Below the pieces are notes generated by a model. It was given only the letters and a program-made list of their open reading frames with translations. It was not told the DNA's origin and did no database searches. Source: Oscillospiraceae bacterium (lineage in GTDB: Bacteria > Bacillota > Clostridia > Oscillospirales > Oscillospiraceae). From it: a stretch of 6,884 nucleotides of DNA. Position numbers and translations under genes: made by a program. The DNA lies in NCBI GenBank assembly GCA_028691385.1, contig JAQUZL010000096.1:1-6884 (forward strand), given 5' to 3'. This document shows positions 6,836 through 6,884 of this stretch, one piece after another. The first letter of the stretch is position 1, and each line of letters opens with the position of its first letter.

Positions 6836-6884
6836 TTAGATCTTTGCGACCTTTGCAGCCTTCAGTGCTTCGCACAGCATCGGG
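6836..6884 (-). CDS. C-terminal end of an unidentified protein, runs off the window
   Basis: The minus strand reads PMLCEALKAAKVAKI and then TAA (complement of 6836-6838). The lysine and alanine rich helical tail, normal codons and the strong terminator 11 bases downstream support a real gene end. Fifteen residues are too few to name the protein; no family was recognised. Confidence 0.65.
   Translation of the reverse strand, partial: PMLCEALKAAKVAKI

Noticed and set aside
6711..6884. A plus-strand open frame from a TTG near 6711 that stays open to the window end.
   Set aside because: It runs through a strong terminator hairpin and over the opposite-strand gene end, and its composition is not protein-like.

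Overview
The window reads as an ordinary chromosomal segment of a low-to-mid GC Gram-positive anaerobe, most likely a clostridial Firmicute of the Oscillospiraceae type. This is inferred from the gene order (ecfA1-ecfA2-ecfT-truA, which in Firmicutes usually follows the ribosomal alpha operon), from strong AGGAGG-like ribosome binding sites, from a DUF5711-type membrane protein and a DUF6774-like small protein, and from a ClpE-type chaperone. No mobile element, CRISPR array, tRNA or rRNA was seen.

Region 1 (1-4007, plus strand) is a tightly packed cluster. It starts with the truncated 3' part of ecfA1, then ecfA2 (TTG start), ecfT (8-base overlap), truA (11-base gap), and a membrane-anchored DUF5711-like protein whose start lies inside the end of truA. 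The first three genes encode the energising module (two ATPases and the transmembrane coupling protein) of an energy-coupling factor vitamin/metal transporter; no substrate-binding S component is present, as expected for a shared group II module. truA makes a tRNA pseudouridine synthase. The spacing suggests one transcript, with translational coupling at two junctions.

Region 2 (4008-6428, plus strand) has a 93-base gap holding a good sigma-A type promoter (TTGCAA, 17 bases, TATAGT with an extended -10) overlapped at its -35 by a perfect 10-base palindrome, followed by a large ClpE-like AAA+ unfoldase. Its two cysteine pairs form an N-terminal zinc finger, and an unusually long charged linker precedes two intact ATPase modules and a ClpP-docking VGF loop.

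Region 3 (6429-6884, minus strand) holds a small cysteine-containing DUF6774-like gene, convergent with clpE and sharing a perfect bidirectional terminator with it; the small gene's stop codon lies inside the hairpin. Further right are a second perfect terminator and the last 15 codons of a minus-strand gene that runs off the window.

Nothing here is a clearly new system. The most interesting points are the ClpE linker and its apparent lack of a CtsR operator, the stop codon inside a shared terminator, and the cysteine variant in the second EcfT coupling motif.
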